Origin: Nymphaea colorata
Lineage: Eukaryota > Streptophyta > Magnoliopsida > Nymphaeales > Nymphaeaceae
Assembly: GCF_008831285.2 (NCBI RefSeq)
Contig: NC_045146.1
Coordinates: 20,165,289 to 20,229,288, forward strand
Length of the DNA stretch: 64,000 bases
Direction of reading: 5' to 3'
Made by a program: the position numbers and the translations under genes. The notes under the pieces were generated by a model. The model was not told the origin of the DNA and did no database searches. It was given only the letters and a program-made list of their open reading frames with translations. Every line of letters starts with the position of its first letter. The first letter of the stretch is position 1. Shown here one piece after another: positions 63,759-64,000 of the stretch.

Positions 63759-63866
63759 CCAGAAATACAGATGCAGCAAAGTTTATCCATTTACCAGACC
63801 AGAAATACAGATGCAGCAAAGTTTATCCATTTACCAGACCAGAAATACAGATGCAACAAAGTCTAT
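63759..63866. repeat. 40-bp tandem repeat, about 2.7 copies
   Basis: Units at 63759-63798 and 63799-63838 are identical, beginning CCAGAAATACAGATGCAGCA. A third partial unit runs to about 63866 with two changes. It is intergenic and stays open in two frames only because 40 is not a multiple of 3. Confidence 0.9.
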
Positions 63867-64000
63867 CTAGACCAAACCACAACCATTCAAAAAGTATGCA
63901 TCCCCAAAAAACAAATAAAATGTAACTTTCATAATGTCTATCATTTTAAACAAAAAGGTTCTTCCAAAATATGGTGATTATACTTCCTCATATATTTCCC

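Overview
The window is nuclear DNA from a flowering plant. The evidence is intron-bearing genes with GT-AG junctions, plant-only families (plastid EF-G, DYW-class PPR, AGCVIII kinase, CYP76 and CYP704 P450s), long AT-rich intergenic DNA, many microsatellites and small terminal-inverted-repeat elements. The species or order cannot be settled from the sequence alone. No retroelement gag/pol coding was recognised, and no tRNA, rRNA, CRISPR or prokaryote-type operon was seen.

Layout. 1-10573: about 10.5 kb without a convincing gene. 10574-15470 (+): plastid elongation factor G, four exons, 784 aa. 15471-30021: about 14.5 kb with no host gene, holding a decayed PIF/Harbinger-like element (16891-19376) and a hAT-like element whose 3' part and flank are tandemly duplicated (21129-22072). 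30022-32109 (-): AGCVIII (D6PK-like) Ser/Thr kinase, two exons, with an apparent C-terminal frameshift. 35159-38682 (+): mitochondrial protease OMA1, four exons, 448 aa, followed by a near-perfect 59-bp-arm hairpin. 39774-41660 (+): intronless PPR-DYW editing factor, 628 aa. 42105-45270 (-): CYP704-type P450, six exons, 524 aa. 47607-50345 (-): small basic CCDC137-like protein, five exons, 247 aa. 51190-54471 (+): CYP76-type P450, two exons, 492 aa. 57341-62405 (-): PPIL3-type cyclophilin, five exons, 160 aa, whose first coding exon appears to be the ATG alone. 62406-64000: no gene.

The genes do not form a pathway. Three products act in organelles (plastid translation, inner-membrane proteolysis in mitochondria, organelle RNA editing), two are ER monooxygenases, one is a plasma-membrane-associated signalling kinase type, and two are probably nuclear. 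This is an ordinary mixed plant gene neighbourhood. The CCDC137-like and CYP76 genes are head to head across 844 bp, and the PPR and CYP704 genes converge within 444 bp.

Exon joins were worked out by hand from splice signals, reading-frame phase and known family sequences. All joined lengths are multiples of three. The most unusual features are structural: the hairpin behind OMA1, a 707-bp GATACG-rich element with an 8-bp target duplication inside the cyclophilin gene, the duplicated hAT-like element with three target-site copies, several tandem repeat arrays inside or beside genes, and the kinase frameshift. I did not find a previously undescribed gene system.
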